A stretch of DNA of 64,000 bases from Thiorhodovibrio winogradskyi (GCF_036208045.1 NZ_CP121472.1:744001-808000), one strand, 5' to 3'. Positions 23,861 to 32,983 are shown, counted from the first letter of the stretch. Numbers and translations: made by a program. The notes: generated from the sequence alone by a model not told the origin.

Positions 23861-25738
23861 TCAGCGTGCCCGGGTGTTGCCGCCGCCAGTGTCCTTGCCG
23901 GGTTCCGGGCCAGTCGTTGGGCCAGCATCGCCGCGCGCGAACTTGAAGCGCTTGAACAGCGTGCGCAGTGTCGTCGCCATTTGCAGCAGTGAGGCGCTGA
24001 TTTCCGAAATACGGGTCACCGCGCTCGATGTGTGAGTGCTGGCCTCGGCGATCTCATGCAGAGCCTGCACCACCTGGGCGCTGGCGGTTTTTTGCTGCTG
24101 GGTGGACAGGGAGATTTTTTGCGCCGCGCTGCTGGTCTGACCGGCGGCTTGCTCCAACTCATCGAGAATGGCGGCGGTGGATTCGCTACTGGTCATGCCG
24201 GCGGCGATAGTGGTGGAGCTTTTCTCCGAGGCCACCACCAGACGGGAGATGGTGTCCTGGATGTCCTGCATCTTCTCTTCAATCTCGCGCGTCGACTCCG
24301 ACACACTGTCGGCCAGGCGGCGGATTTCGCTCGCCACCACCGAGAAGCGCTTGCCGGCCTCCCCGGCGCTGGAGGCCTCGAGCGCGGCATTGAAGGCGAT
24401 CAGCTTGGTCTGATCGGCCACCGCGTCGATCAGGTCCATGAAGTTGCCGATTTCCTTCGAGCGGGTGCCCAGCGCCAGGATTTCATCCAGGCTTTTTTGG
24501 TTGTCGGCGCGAATCTCGGCCATGCGCGCGAGCAGTTGTTGCATGGCCTGGGTGCCGGCGCGGCTGCTGTCCAGGGTGCGGCTGGCGACATCCACCACGG
24601 CTTGGGAATGATCGGCAATCTGGGTGGAGGAGGCCGAGAGTTCTTCCATGGTGGAGGTGATCTCGGCCACCGAGGAGGACATCTCCTCCACGGCGGCGGC
24701 GATGGACTGATTGGCCCCCGCGCGCATGTCGCCAGAGCGGGCGATGATGCCGGCAGTGTCGGCCAGACGCTCGGCCGAGTCGGTCAGTTGTTCAGTGTGG
24801 TTATCGATGTCGCCCAGCATCTTGGCCAGACTGGCGCGCATGCTGGCCATGGCCGCGAGCAAACTGTCGTGGTCGCGCGCATGGCGCTTGATGGGTGCCT
24901 GCAGATCGCCATCGGCAATGGTCTCGACAATGCCGCGCACATAGGCCGGCTCCCCACCAAGTTGAGCGCGCAGCCAGCGGTAGAGCAGAAAGAGCACCAG
25001 AATGCCCAGCACCAGGCCCAGGCTGACCAGCACGATAACTTGCCGGTAGGAGGTGCGGCTGTGCTCCCGGGCCTCGGCCACCGCCATGCCGGTACGCGCA
25101 TCAAGCAGCACGAAGAATTCATCGACCGGCCGCATGATGCGTGCCTTGAAGGCGTGATAGTCCTGATCGTGCATCAGCCGTCGCGCCAGCGCGGGATCGG
25201 GCTGGTCGCGCTGACTGAAATCGCCGCTGTCATCGCGGTAGTGGCCTTTCATGGCATTCATGGCCACCATCTCGGTATCGACCAGGGCATCGGAATTGGC
25301 CTGGGCTTCGGCCAATTTGGCGAATTCCGCCTCGGTAAAGCCGGCCTGGCGCATCAGCTCGCGCAGGGCGATGGTCTCGTCATCCGGGCGCGGCTGCTGG
25401 TCGCCCGCGGCGACAAAATCCCAATAGATGCGCTCGTAATGTTCGGGCCTGGGATGCTCGCCATTGCGAATGGCCAGCACCTCCCAGTATTGGCGCTCGA
25501 ACCCGGGGTCGCCGGTGACCACATAGGTGCGCGCCATGCGCGTGAGGTCATCCGAGCTTTGGCGCAGCTGATCGGCGAGCAGGTAGGACTGGTAGCGCTG
25601 TTCATAGACGCGCGCCAGTTCGGTTTGCGCCTGGCTGGCTGTCCATAGCGCGATCAGTAACAGCAGCACCAAGAGCACACCGGCAACAGCCAAGAGCAGA
25701 AACAGGCGTTTAATGGACAGGCTTTGGTTTTTGAACAT
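23861..25738 (-). CDS. Methyl-accepting chemoreceptor
   Basis: 625-aa transmembrane receptor of the array. One membrane segment at about 10-32, a roughly 195-residue periplasmic sensor, a second segment at about 229-250, a HAMP region and a long helical signalling domain. The hairpin tip reads DQTKLIAFNAALEASSAGEAGKRFSVVASEIRRLA, close to the receptor consensus but with IAF for LAL and ASS for AAR. No C-terminal NWETF-type CheR/CheB tether is present. The ligand is not predictable; the sensor has no recognised domain in my reading. Confidence 0.9.
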   Translation of the reverse strand: MFKNQSLSIKRLFLLLAVAGVLLVLLLLIALWTASQAQTELARVYEQRYQSYLLADQLRQSSDDLTRMARTYVVTGDPGFERQYWEVLAIRNGEHPRPEHYERIYWDFVAAGDQQPRPDDETIALRELMRQAGFTEAEFAKLAEAQANSDALVDTEMVAMNAMKGHYRDDSGDFSQRDQPDPALARRLMHDQDYHAFKARIMRPVDEFFVLLDARTGMAVAEAREHSRTSYRQVIVLVSLGLVLGILVLFLLYRWLRAQLGGEPAYVRGIVETIADGDLQAPIKRHARDHDSLLAAMASMRASLAKMLGDIDNHTEQLTDSAERLADTAGIIARSGDMRAGANQSIAAAVEEMSSSVAEITSTMEELSASSTQIADHSQAVVDVASRTLDSSRAGTQAMQQLLARMAEIRADNQKSLDEILALGTRSKEIGNFMDLIDAVADQTKLIAFNAALEASSAGEAGKRFSVVASEIRRLADSVSESTREIEEKMQDIQDTISRLVVASEKSSTTIAAGMTSSESTAAILDELEQAAGQTSSAAQKISLSTQQQKTASAQVVQALHEIAEASTHTSSAVTRISEISASLLQMATTLRTLFKRFKFARGDAGPTTGPEPGKDTGGGNTRAR

Positions 25739-25750
25739 CAGGTTGCGGTC

Positions 25751-28663
25751 TCACCCGTGGGCCTGGCGGCGCAGCCAGTCGTTTTCGATGGTGTTGGCGG
25801 GGGCCGGGACGGCGTACAGAAAGCCCTGCGCCTGATCACAGCCATGCGCGCGCAAAAAGTCAGCTTGGGCCTGGGTTTCGACGCCCTCGGCCAGGATAGT
25901 GAAGTGCAACGCCTTGCCCAGCGCGATGCTGGCTTTCACGATCTCGGCGGCATCGCGGCGTTCGGGCAGGCTGGTCACCAGGCTGCGATCGAGCTTGAGT
26001 TTGGCCACCGGCAGGTCGCTCAAATGGCGCAGGGAGGAAAAGCCGGTGCCAAAGTCATCGACGGCGAAGCGAACGCCGAGGGCCGCGAGTTCACGCAGCT
26101 TCTGTTGCGCCTGTGCGTCGGCTTGGGTAAGCAGGCTTTCGGTCAGCTCCAGGGTCAAGCACTCGGGAGCGACACCGGTGCTCTCGAAGATGCCTGTGGT
26201 ATCGGCGACAAAATCCGGGTGGCCGAGCTGGCTCGCGCACAAATTAACGGCAATCTGACTGAAGTCCAGACCAGCATCCCGCCAGGCGCGTGCCTGCTCG
26301 CAGGCCGCCAGGATGCCGGCGTTGGCCAGATCGCGCAGCAGACCGCGCTTGTCCGCCACGGCAAAAAACGCCTCGGGCTTTAGCAGGCCGCGGCTTGGGT
26401 GCTCCCAGCGCATCAGTGCTTCCAGTCCGACCAAGGCCGTGTCGGCCAGGTTGAACTGTGGCTGGTAATGGAAGTGGATGCGCCGCTGTTGCAAGGCCAA
26501 CGATAGCGCACTGACAATGTCCATTTCCTGTTGCAAGTGCTTGGCCAGTTCGCTTTCAAAAAAGGCCAGGGTACCGCGCCCGGCGGCCTTGGCCCGGTAC
26601 AGGGCGGCGTCGGCGCGGCCAATTATTTCATCAACATCGCATTCATCACGGCTGGCGATCAGGATGCCGATGCTGGTATTAATGCGCAGCCGGTGCGGCT
26701 CGATCTGAAACTCCTGGTTCAGGGCATCGATGATCTTGAGTGCCAGGCGCGAGGCGTCATCGCGTGTCTGGATATTCTCCTGCAAGAGTGCGAATTCATC
26801 GCCGCCGAGACGGGCCAGGGTATCGCTGGCGCGCAACAGTTGGGTGATGCGCTTGCCAACCGCGCACAAGAGTCGATCGCCCACCGGATGGCCGAGGGTG
26901 TCGTTGACATCCTTGAAGTGATCGAGATCGAGCATGTGCAGCGCGAACGGACGGCCCTGGCGGAGAAAAGTGGCATGGGCATGGCTCAGGGTTTCGCGAA
27001 ACAGTGCCCGGTTGGGCAGACCGGTCAGGGAATCGTGGAACGCCAAATGCTTGATCTCACGCTCGGCGCGACGCCGCTCGCTGATGTCATGAAAGGTCAC
27101 CACGGCACCGGCGATCTGCCCGGCTCTATAGGTGGGCGTGGCCCAGTACTCGACCGGAAAGGCGCTGCCGTCCCGGCGCCAGAACACCTCGTCACTTACA
27201 TGCTGCTGGTGCGCCGCGCGTGCCGCGCGCAGGATGCGGCATTCAGAGCGTGGTAGCGGTGTGCCATCGGCTGTAGCGTAGTGAAACAGCCTGTGTGGAT
27301 CCTGACCAATCAATTCATCGGTGGTGAGAGCGTCGCCGGATCCGCCAAGCAGGCGCGCGGCCGATGGATTGGCAAAGCTGATGCGCCCGTCGAGGTCGAT
27401 ACCGAAGATACCCTCGACCGTGGAGTTCAGCAGCAGTTGGGCGCGTTCCTCGGCCGCGCGTCGGGCGGTGGCGTCCTGCTGGTGCTCAATGACGATGCTC
27501 GCCAGTTCAGCCGCGGAGGCGATGAGCCGCAGGTCGGCTTGCTCGGGCGCGCGCGCGTCCCGCAGGTAAATGGCAAAGGTGCCGAGCACCTGACCATCGC
27601 GCCCGCGTATGGGTTCCGACCAGCAGGCGAGCAACCCCAGCGGCAGGACCAGATCGCGATAGCCTTCCCACTTGGGGTCGCTGCGCAGGTCGCTGGCGAT
27701 GGTGCGTTCGCCGGTATAGGCGGCGTGACCGCAGGAGCCAACATTGGGGCCGATGCGCACGCCCTCGACAGCCTGCAGGTAACTTGGCGGCAACCGGCTG
27801 CTGATGGCCGAATGCAACTGACCGCGTTCGGCATCCAGCAGATGGATGGAGATCCAGGCATCGCGCATGATGTCCTGACTGTAATCGACAATGGCCCGCA
27901 ACATTTCCTCGAGCGGGGCGCCACGGGCGAGTCGCTCGAGCACGGCATTGCGCCCGTCGAGCAACCGCTGCGATAAGCGAAAGGCGGTGATATCGTAGGA
28001 AATGCTGACGAAACCAATGACCGCGCCCTTGTCATCGCGCAGGTAGTTCCAGTCGACCTGCACCTCGATCCAGCGCCCGTCCCCGGTGCGGTTGTGGTTG
28101 GTATAGGTGAAGGGTTCGGGCTGCTCGGCGACAAAATGGGCCAGATCCCGGTGCAACCGCTCGGCCTCCTCGGCCGGCAGCAGATCCGCGACCTCCATCT
28201 GGGTCAGGCGCTCGTGGCTATAGCCCAGCATCCGGCAGGCGGCCGGGTTGGCGTAGCGGAAGCGACCCCGGGTATCAAGCTCCATGATGGCCACGCGATT
28301 GACTTCCACCAGGGTGCGAAAGCGCTGGTCGCTGTCGCGGTGCGAGGCGGGGAGCGTATGAGAGGCTGAACCAGACATTACTGCTGGGGGGGGAGGTTCG
28401 CGCGGCCAGCGCAGGAGCAGATCGGCAAGATGGGTGACCAAGGCTGCCGCGAGGGGCAGGGCGATCAGCGGCCAGCTCGCCCCGACCAGCGCGGCGCGCA
28501 CCGCGAGCAGCAGCAGGAAACCCGAGGCGAGCAGGGGTAGTAGGGGTTTTAGCCCTGGCCCGCGTCCCGTGGCGCGGCGCAGGAACCACAGCAGCACAGC
28601 CTCCGCCAGCACCATGATCAGGATGGGGTCAATGATCCGGCCGCTGGTGAAAAGACTGTCCAT
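25751..28663 (-). CDS. Membrane PAS-GAF-PAS-GGDEF-EAL c-di-GMP enzyme
   Basis: 970-aa protein. Three hydrophobic N-terminal segments (about 8-75), PAS (about 105-215), GAF (about 240-380), PAS (about 395-515), GGDEF (about 530-690) and EAL (about 705-955). GGDEF is intact (RLGGDEFALL) and is preceded by an RxxD inhibitory site (RASD). EAL is also intact: GLEALMRW, VNLCASQL, LELTESLL, VDDFGTG, KLKLDRS and AEGVETQAQ are all present. The protein could both make and break c-di-GMP. It begins the minus-strand chemosensory run, ending 13 bp before the receptor start. Confidence 0.92.
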   Translation of the reverse strand: MDSLFTSGRIIDPILIMVLAEAVLLWFLRRATGRGPGLKPLLPLLASGFLLLLAVRAALVGASWPLIALPLAAALVTHLADLLLRWPREPPPPAVMSGSASHTLPASHRDSDQRFRTLVEVNRVAIMELDTRGRFRYANPAACRMLGYSHERLTQMEVADLLPAEEAERLHRDLAHFVAEQPEPFTYTNHNRTGDGRWIEVQVDWNYLRDDKGAVIGFVSISYDITAFRLSQRLLDGRNAVLERLARGAPLEEMLRAIVDYSQDIMRDAWISIHLLDAERGQLHSAISSRLPPSYLQAVEGVRIGPNVGSCGHAAYTGERTIASDLRSDPKWEGYRDLVLPLGLLACWSEPIRGRDGQVLGTFAIYLRDARAPEQADLRLIASAAELASIVIEHQQDATARRAAEERAQLLLNSTVEGIFGIDLDGRISFANPSAARLLGGSGDALTTDELIGQDPHRLFHYATADGTPLPRSECRILRAARAAHQQHVSDEVFWRRDGSAFPVEYWATPTYRAGQIAGAVVTFHDISERRRAEREIKHLAFHDSLTGLPNRALFRETLSHAHATFLRQGRPFALHMLDLDHFKDVNDTLGHPVGDRLLCAVGKRITQLLRASDTLARLGGDEFALLQENIQTRDDASRLALKIIDALNQEFQIEPHRLRINTSIGILIASRDECDVDEIIGRADAALYRAKAAGRGTLAFFESELAKHLQQEMDIVSALSLALQQRRIHFHYQPQFNLADTALVGLEALMRWEHPSRGLLKPEAFFAVADKRGLLRDLANAGILAACEQARAWRDAGLDFSQIAVNLCASQLGHPDFVADTTGIFESTGVAPECLTLELTESLLTQADAQAQQKLRELAALGVRFAVDDFGTGFSSLRHLSDLPVAKLKLDRSLVTSLPERRDAAEIVKASIALGKALHFTILAEGVETQAQADFLRAHGCDQAQGFLYAVPAPANTIENDWLRRQAHG

Positions 28664-28749
28664 GTTGTCTCTTTGTTGCTGACGGGCGCGCGAGTGCCCT
28701 TTCCTGTCAGATGTCGAGTGCCTTGGCCTTGGCGCCTAAGCGGGGCGGG

Positions 28750-30030
28750 CTATTTCCAGGGTTTGGTCATCCCCAAGAGATGCGCCGTGTCTTTTAAGAA
28801 AATGCGCAGGTGGGCTGCTGGTTTGGCGCGCACCAGACGTTTGTGCATGTAGGCTTCCCAAGTCAGGTGCTGAATATCGGGATCATCGCACAGACTGACG
28901 AAGCGCTCACGGCGTTTATCGGTCTTGTACCAGAATCGCTGCATGATGCCAAGAATCCAGAACACTCGTCCGTGGGCTTTCATGAAGCGCTTGCGGGCAC
29001 TGGCCAAGGCTTTGGCATCGCCGGTGATCAGGAATTGCTCGACGGCGTCCGCCGCCAGACGCCCGCCGGTCAGGGCGTAGTAAATCCCCTCACCCGAGGC
29101 GGGAGCGACCACGCCGGCGGCGTCGCCCGCCAGCACCAGATCGCGGTCGTTGTCCCATTTCTTGAGCGGATGTAGCGGAATGGGGGCACCCTCGCAGCGC
29201 AGGGTCTCGCAGTCGGCAAGCCCGGCGGCCTTGCGCAGATCGGCCGTGGCCTGCTTGAGCGAGAAGCCTTTTTGCTCGGTGCCGACGCCCACGCTGGTGG
29301 TCTCGCCATGAGGGAAGATCCAGCCATAAAAATCCGGCGAGATTTTGCCCTGGTAATAAACATCGCAGCGGGTCGGGTCGAAGTCGGCGTGGTCTGTGCT
29401 CGATTGACCAGCTGTTTGACCGGCCGTTTGACTGGATGAAGGCGAGCGAATGATTTCGTGATAAGCCGCGACATGGGGCAGTTCCTTGGCGCCGGGCACG
29501 CAGTCTTTCGCTACCTTGGACATGGCCCCGTCGGCGCCGATGATGGCGCGCGCGCGCACCTGCTCCAATGCCGGCTTGGTGTCTGTTTTGGCGCCTGATT
29601 GGGCGTCCGCCGGTTTTCGCTCGGGCTCGGGCTGGAAGTGGACGATGGAGGTGCCGTCGCTGTCCTGGCTGATGTGCTTGTAGCTGCCGTCGCGCCGGGT
29701 GGCGCCGGCGGCGGCGGCGCGCTCGCGCAGCCATTCATCGAAGGGGCCGCGATCCACCATGCCGACATAGCCGCCGTTGATGGGCATGTCGACATGCCGC
29801 TCGCTCGGCGCCACCATGCGCGCGGAGTGAATCTTGGCGCACAGCTGTTCCTCGGGGATCTCGAATTCGGTGATGGCGATGGGCGGGATGGCGCCACCAC
29901 AGGGCTTGATGCGGCCAGGCCGGTCAAGCAGCAGCACGGAACGCCCGCGGCGGGCAAGATCGGTCGCCGCGGTGGCGCCAGCAGGGCCGCCGCCGATGAC
30001 GACGACATCGTAGGTTTGGATCTCGGACAT
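28750..30030 (-). CDS. bchP: Geranylgeranyl reductase BchP
   Basis: 426-aa flavoprotein that reduces the geranylgeranyl chain of bacteriochlorophyll to phytyl. N-terminal FAD motif VVIGGGPAGATAA at 10-22, then RPGRIKPCGGAIPP, WIFPHGETTSVGVG and LVLAGDAAGVVAPASGEGI, all typical of BchP/ChlP. Two low-complexity inserts relative to the family are visible: around residue 150 (QSGAKTDTKPALEQ) and around 200 (S-Q-T-A-G-Q-T-A-G-Q-S). It follows bchG by 59 bp and likely shares its transcript. Confidence 0.95.
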   Translation of the reverse strand: MSEIQTYDVVVIGGGPAGATAATDLARRGRSVLLLDRPGRIKPCGGAIPPIAITEFEIPEEQLCAKIHSARMVAPSERHVDMPINGGYVGMVDRGPFDEWLRERAAAAGATRRDGSYKHISQDSDGTSIVHFQPEPERKPADAQSGAKTDTKPALEQVRARAIIGADGAMSKVAKDCVPGAKELPHVAAYHEIIRSPSSSQTAGQTAGQSSTDHADFDPTRCDVYYQGKISPDFYGWIFPHGETTSVGVGTEQKGFSLKQATADLRKAAGLADCETLRCEGAPIPLHPLKKWDNDRDLVLAGDAAGVVAPASGEGIYYALTGGRLAADAVEQFLITGDAKALASARKRFMKAHGRVFWILGIMQRFWYKTDKRRERFVSLCDDPDIQHLTWEAYMHKRLVRAKPAAHLRIFLKDTAHLLGMTKPWK

Positions 30031-30089
30031 GTGAATGACCAGCGATTGAGTGGGTGGAGATGAGCGTGGCTTGATTGATCGTGGCCGGT

Positions 30090-30992
30090 TTAGACCAGCG
30101 CGCGCGCCGCGAAGGCGCTGATCATCATGCCGCTGACATAGAGGGTCACGCCGAAAGCGCTAAGCCAGGTGGCGCGCTCGATGGGAGCCTTGAGGAAGCG
30201 CACCATCATGGCGGCCTGGATGGCCACCAGCAGGCTCACCGCCAGACCATGCCAGGATTGGCCCCAGCCATAGAGCAGGGCAACGACCAGCGCTTGCGGG
30301 ACGAGCATGACCAGGCAGGCGAGAAAGGCGGCGCGGTCGGGGCCAAGCTGCACTGGCAGGGAGCGCACGCCGAGCTGTTTGTCGCCCTCGATGGCTTTGA
30401 AGTCGTTCAGCGTCATGATGCCATGGGCGCCGACGCTGTAGAGAAAGGCCAGGGTGAGGCTACGCCAGTCCGGCATCATGCCGCCAAGCATGACGGCGGT
30501 GCCGGTGACCCAGGCCAGTCCCTCGTAAGAGAAGCCGACGGCGGCATTGCCCCACCAGCCGTTTTGTTTAAGGCGCGCGGGTGGGGCGCTGTAGGCCCAG
30601 GCTAGCGCGATACCAAGCAGGGTGGCGATGATCACCCAGGTACCAAGCCACAGCGACCACAGCAAGGACATGAGCGACCAGATGATGGCGATATAGAGCC
30701 CCCAGCGCCCAGGGATGCGCCCGGAGGGGATCGGCCGGTTGGGCTCGTTGATGGCATCGACGTGACGATCGAACCAATCATTCACCGCCTGGCTGGTCGC
30801 GCACAGCAGCGGTCCAGCCAGAATGACGCCGGCGATCAGCACCAGGATGTTGGCCAGAATGGGCTGACCGGAGGACACCACGCCACAGGTAAAGGCCCAC
30901 ATGGGCGGGAACCAGGTGATGGGGTGCATGAATTCCAGCACATCGGCCGGTTTGATGCGGTGCGGGACAGCCTTGCTCGTGCTCTCGGTCAT
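30090..30992 (-). CDS. bchG: Bacteriochlorophyll synthase BchG
   Basis: 300-aa UbiA-type prenyltransferase that esterifies bacteriochlorophyllide with the geranylgeranyl/phytyl chain. The aspartate-rich site NDWFDRHVDAINEPNRPIPSG (about 87-107) is diagnostic of ChlG/BchG, and eight or nine membrane segments follow, with a second site in LNDFKAIEGD. It lies between ppsR and bchP, a usual arrangement in purple bacterial photosynthesis clusters, but the accessory transporter and idi genes often found here are absent. Confidence 0.95.
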   Translation of the reverse strand: MTESTSKAVPHRIKPADVLEFMHPITWFPPMWAFTCGVVSSGQPILANILVLIAGVILAGPLLCATSQAVNDWFDRHVDAINEPNRPIPSGRIPGRWGLYIAIIWSLMSLLWSLWLGTWVIIATLLGIALAWAYSAPPARLKQNGWWGNAAVGFSYEGLAWVTGTAVMLGGMMPDWRSLTLAFLYSVGAHGIMTLNDFKAIEGDKQLGVRSLPVQLGPDRAAFLACLVMLVPQALVVALLYGWGQSWHGLAVSLLVAIQAAMMVRFLKAPIERATWLSAFGVTLYVSGMMISAFAARALV

Positions 30993-31082
30993 CGGGTGAT
31001 CTCGGTCATTGACGAATGCTCTAGTTCTTTATAGGGGAATTTGGCCAGAGGGGATCTCCGGAGGGAGTCTGGGGGGAGTCTG

Positions 31083-31102
31083 GGGGCGAATGAATTCGCC
31101 CC
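31083..31102. repeat. Perfect palindromic hairpin between ppsR and bchG
   Basis: GGGGCGAAT, GA, ATTCGCCCC: a 9-bp perfect inverted repeat ending at the last base of the ppsR stop. It resembles the GGGGCGAAT-type palindromes I know as dispersed repeats in many bacterial genomes. It may attenuate read-through from ppsR to bchG. Just next to it, GGAGTCTGGGG-like units repeat (about 31062-31085). Confidence 0.6.
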
Positions 31103-32571
31103 TACTTCGATTCTTGTTCGCTACCAGGCTCCACCCCGGAGTCGCTCCCTGATTCGCTCCCTGATTCGTTGCCTGATTCGCTTAGGCCATAACGCCTGAG
31201 TTTGACGTACAGGCTCTGGCGGCTCAAGCCGAGCAGTTCGGCGGCGGAGGCGCGGTTGTCGCCGGTTAGCTCAAGCGCCGCCTCGATACACAGGCGCTCG
31301 ATCATGTCGGTGGACTCGCGCACCACCTCTTTGAGCGGAACCCGTCCGACCAATTCGGTCAGCTGCTCGACCGAGCGCGGCAGGGCACGCCCGGGTCCGG
31401 AACTGGCTGACACTCGGCGGTCGACATTGCGGATGATAAAACCAAAACTGGATTGGTCGGCATTTTGCACCGCCACCGCGGAAATCTCGACCTCGGTTGA
31501 GCTGCCATAGTCACTGCGCACTGTCGTGGCGAACAGGCGCACCGCACCGTGCTGGCGCAGGTTGGCGATGAGAACATTCAGGTCCACGCCAGGGCGTCCG
31601 AGCCAGCGGTCAAGCGATTCGCCGCGCGCCTGCTCCTCGGTTGAGAGTTGGGCGAGCTCCAAAAAGGCATTGTTGGCGCTTAAAATGCGCCCGTCCTGGC
31701 GGGTGATGACCACGCCGTCCGGGGCTTTTTCCAACATTTTAAAGATGCGCGAGCGTGGCTCGCCGATCATGCTGCTATTGGTGTTGGTCTCGACCGGTGT
31801 CAGGCGCACCAACAGCAAGGTGGCGTTTTCCTGGCGGACCGGGGCGGCCGAGACCAGAAATTCGGTCTCGGGCTCGCGCAGGCGGGCGCGCACGTCGTTG
31901 CCGCGCCCGGCCGAGCGCACGCCGGCGAGCAGGGATTTGATCGCCTCGGTTCCGGCAGTGTCGAAGCCTTCGGGGAAAGGGCGACCGACCAGTTTGCGGG
32001 AATCGGTCGCGAGCAGCAGGCTGGCCGCCGGGTTGGCCTCGACAATCTTGCCATTGACCGGATCGACGATCAGGATCGCCTCGGACATGGAGCGAAACAG
32101 CAGCCGGTAGCGGGTTTCAAGCTGGCGCAGACGCCAGTAGTCACGCTCCAACGACTGCTGGGCATCGACCAGGCGCTGCTGCAGCGCGGCGATGCCCTGC
32201 TGGCTGCGACCGACGGCGACGATGCGATGGCGGTCGCCGAGACTGGCCGCGCAATAACGCACGGGAAGTTCGTCGCCGCTGATAGCCAAGTGTTCGACTT
32301 GTTCCCAATGCGGTGGTTGCTCCTCGGCGCGGGCGTGTTCAAGTAGTTGCTCGACTCTGGTGCGACTGTCGTTGGTGACCGTGTCAGCCCAGTTTAGGCC
32401 AATCCAGTCGCCGATCTGGTTGGAGAGTTCGTCGTTGCCAAAAGCAAGATCGAGAATCCGCCCCTCGCTGTCGATGATAAGCGCAATATCGGATGCCGCG
32501 GCGATCAACTCTGCCGCGGCATCCGTGCCCAACTCTCCCAGGGCCGATTCCGGTGCGTCGAACAATTTCAC
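31102..32571 (-). CDS. ppsR: Photosynthesis gene repressor PpsR/CrtJ
   Basis: 489-aa PAS-PAS-PAS-type regulator with a C-terminal Fis-like helix-turn-helix (IEAALELTGDNRASAAELLG then SRQSLYVKLRRYGL). In purple bacteria it represses bch, crt and puc genes aerobically by binding TGTN12ACA sites. A coiled linker (about 125-160) sits between the first and second PAS regions. Only two cysteines are present: Cys107 and Cys428. Cys428 sits just before the helix-turn-helix where redox-active PpsR proteins have one; no cysteine occurs near residue 250. The last 25 residues are a Ser/Gly/Glu repeat (S-E-S-G, N-E-S-G, S-E-S-G). It is divergent from bchF. Confidence 0.92.
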   Translation of the reverse strand: MKLFDAPESALGELGTDAAAELIAAASDIALIIDSEGRILDLAFGNDELSNQIGDWIGLNWADTVTNDSRTRVEQLLEHARAEEQPPHWEQVEHLAISGDELPVRYCAASLGDRHRIVAVGRSQQGIAALQQRLVDAQQSLERDYWRLRQLETRYRLLFRSMSEAILIVDPVNGKIVEANPAASLLLATDSRKLVGRPFPEGFDTAGTEAIKSLLAGVRSAGRGNDVRARLREPETEFLVSAAPVRQENATLLLVRLTPVETNTNSSMIGEPRSRIFKMLEKAPDGVVITRQDGRILSANNAFLELAQLSTEEQARGESLDRWLGRPGVDLNVLIANLRQHGAVRLFATTVRSDYGSSTEVEISAVAVQNADQSSFGFIIRNVDRRVSASSGPGRALPRSVEQLTELVGRVPLKEVVRESTDMIERLCIEAALELTGDNRASAAELLGLSRQSLYVKLRRYGLSESGNESGSESGSDSGVEPGSEQESK

Positions 32572-32681
32572 CAGTCCGCCAGAATGTCAGGCACGCCTCG
32601 CCCTTGCCGGCCTGAGTGGCCGGTGGGGGTGATCGCCTTGTGATGAATGCGCATGGCGCCCTTGCTGCGACATTGAGCTAT

Positions 32682-32703
32682 TCCGAATGATCTCCGAATG
32701 ATC
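32682..32703. repeat. Two tandem copies of an 11-bp motif upstream of ppsR
   Basis: TCCGAATGATC occurs twice in direct, gapless succession (32682-32692 and 32693-32703), about 110 bp upstream of the ppsR start. The 11-bp period is close to one DNA turn, as for a regulator binding two same-face sites. Confidence 0.6.
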
Positions 32704-32926
32704 CGTGGTCCGCGCCGGTTGCAGCTGAGGCGAGAACCAGTAAGAGGAGACTCCTTGCACCCTCGCGTGCCTGGCTGCCGGCTGGCAATTCGAGGCGTTA
32801 GACCCGGCGGACAACAAGCGAAGGTCAGTGATGACGCGCTGGCGGTTGGTGCTGCCTCAGCCGACGATGGCACGCGTCGCCATGCCAGGGATTATCGCGT
32901 GAATTAGTAAAACCCGACAGAATCAA

Positions 32927-32960
32927 TGTCAAGTCCAGTTTACGTTAAGTATAGTTGACA
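32927..32960. promoter_or_regulatory. Paired PpsR/CrtJ-like operator sites
   Basis: The family consensus is TGTN12ACA. Here TGT-N12-ACG (32927-32944) and CGT-N12-ACA (32943-32960) each match five of six fixed bases and abut. The outer ends also form a perfect TGTCAA/TTGACA inverted repeat. The second site covers the -35 element, fitting repression of bchF. Confidence 0.5.
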
Positions 32961-32983
32961 TAGGCGGGGGAGGGGCTTAATTT
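32955..32983 (+). promoter_or_regulatory. Sigma70-like promoter for the bchF operon
   Basis: TTGACA (32955-32960), a 17-bp spacer and TAATTT (32978-32983). The -35 is perfect; the -10 is weaker. It lies about 250 bp before bchF and overlaps the PpsR-like site. Confidence 0.5.

Noticed and set aside
24032-25648. Long open frame (538 aa) antisense to the chemoreceptor gene
   Set aside because: It is a Gly/His/Leu-rich shadow caused by GC-rich codons on the opposite strand; the receptor frame has clear domain structure.
32568-32873. 101-aa minus-strand frame upstream of ppsR, considered as a remnant of aerR
   Set aside because: No resemblance to a B12-binding AerR protein; composition is that of random GC-rich frames.
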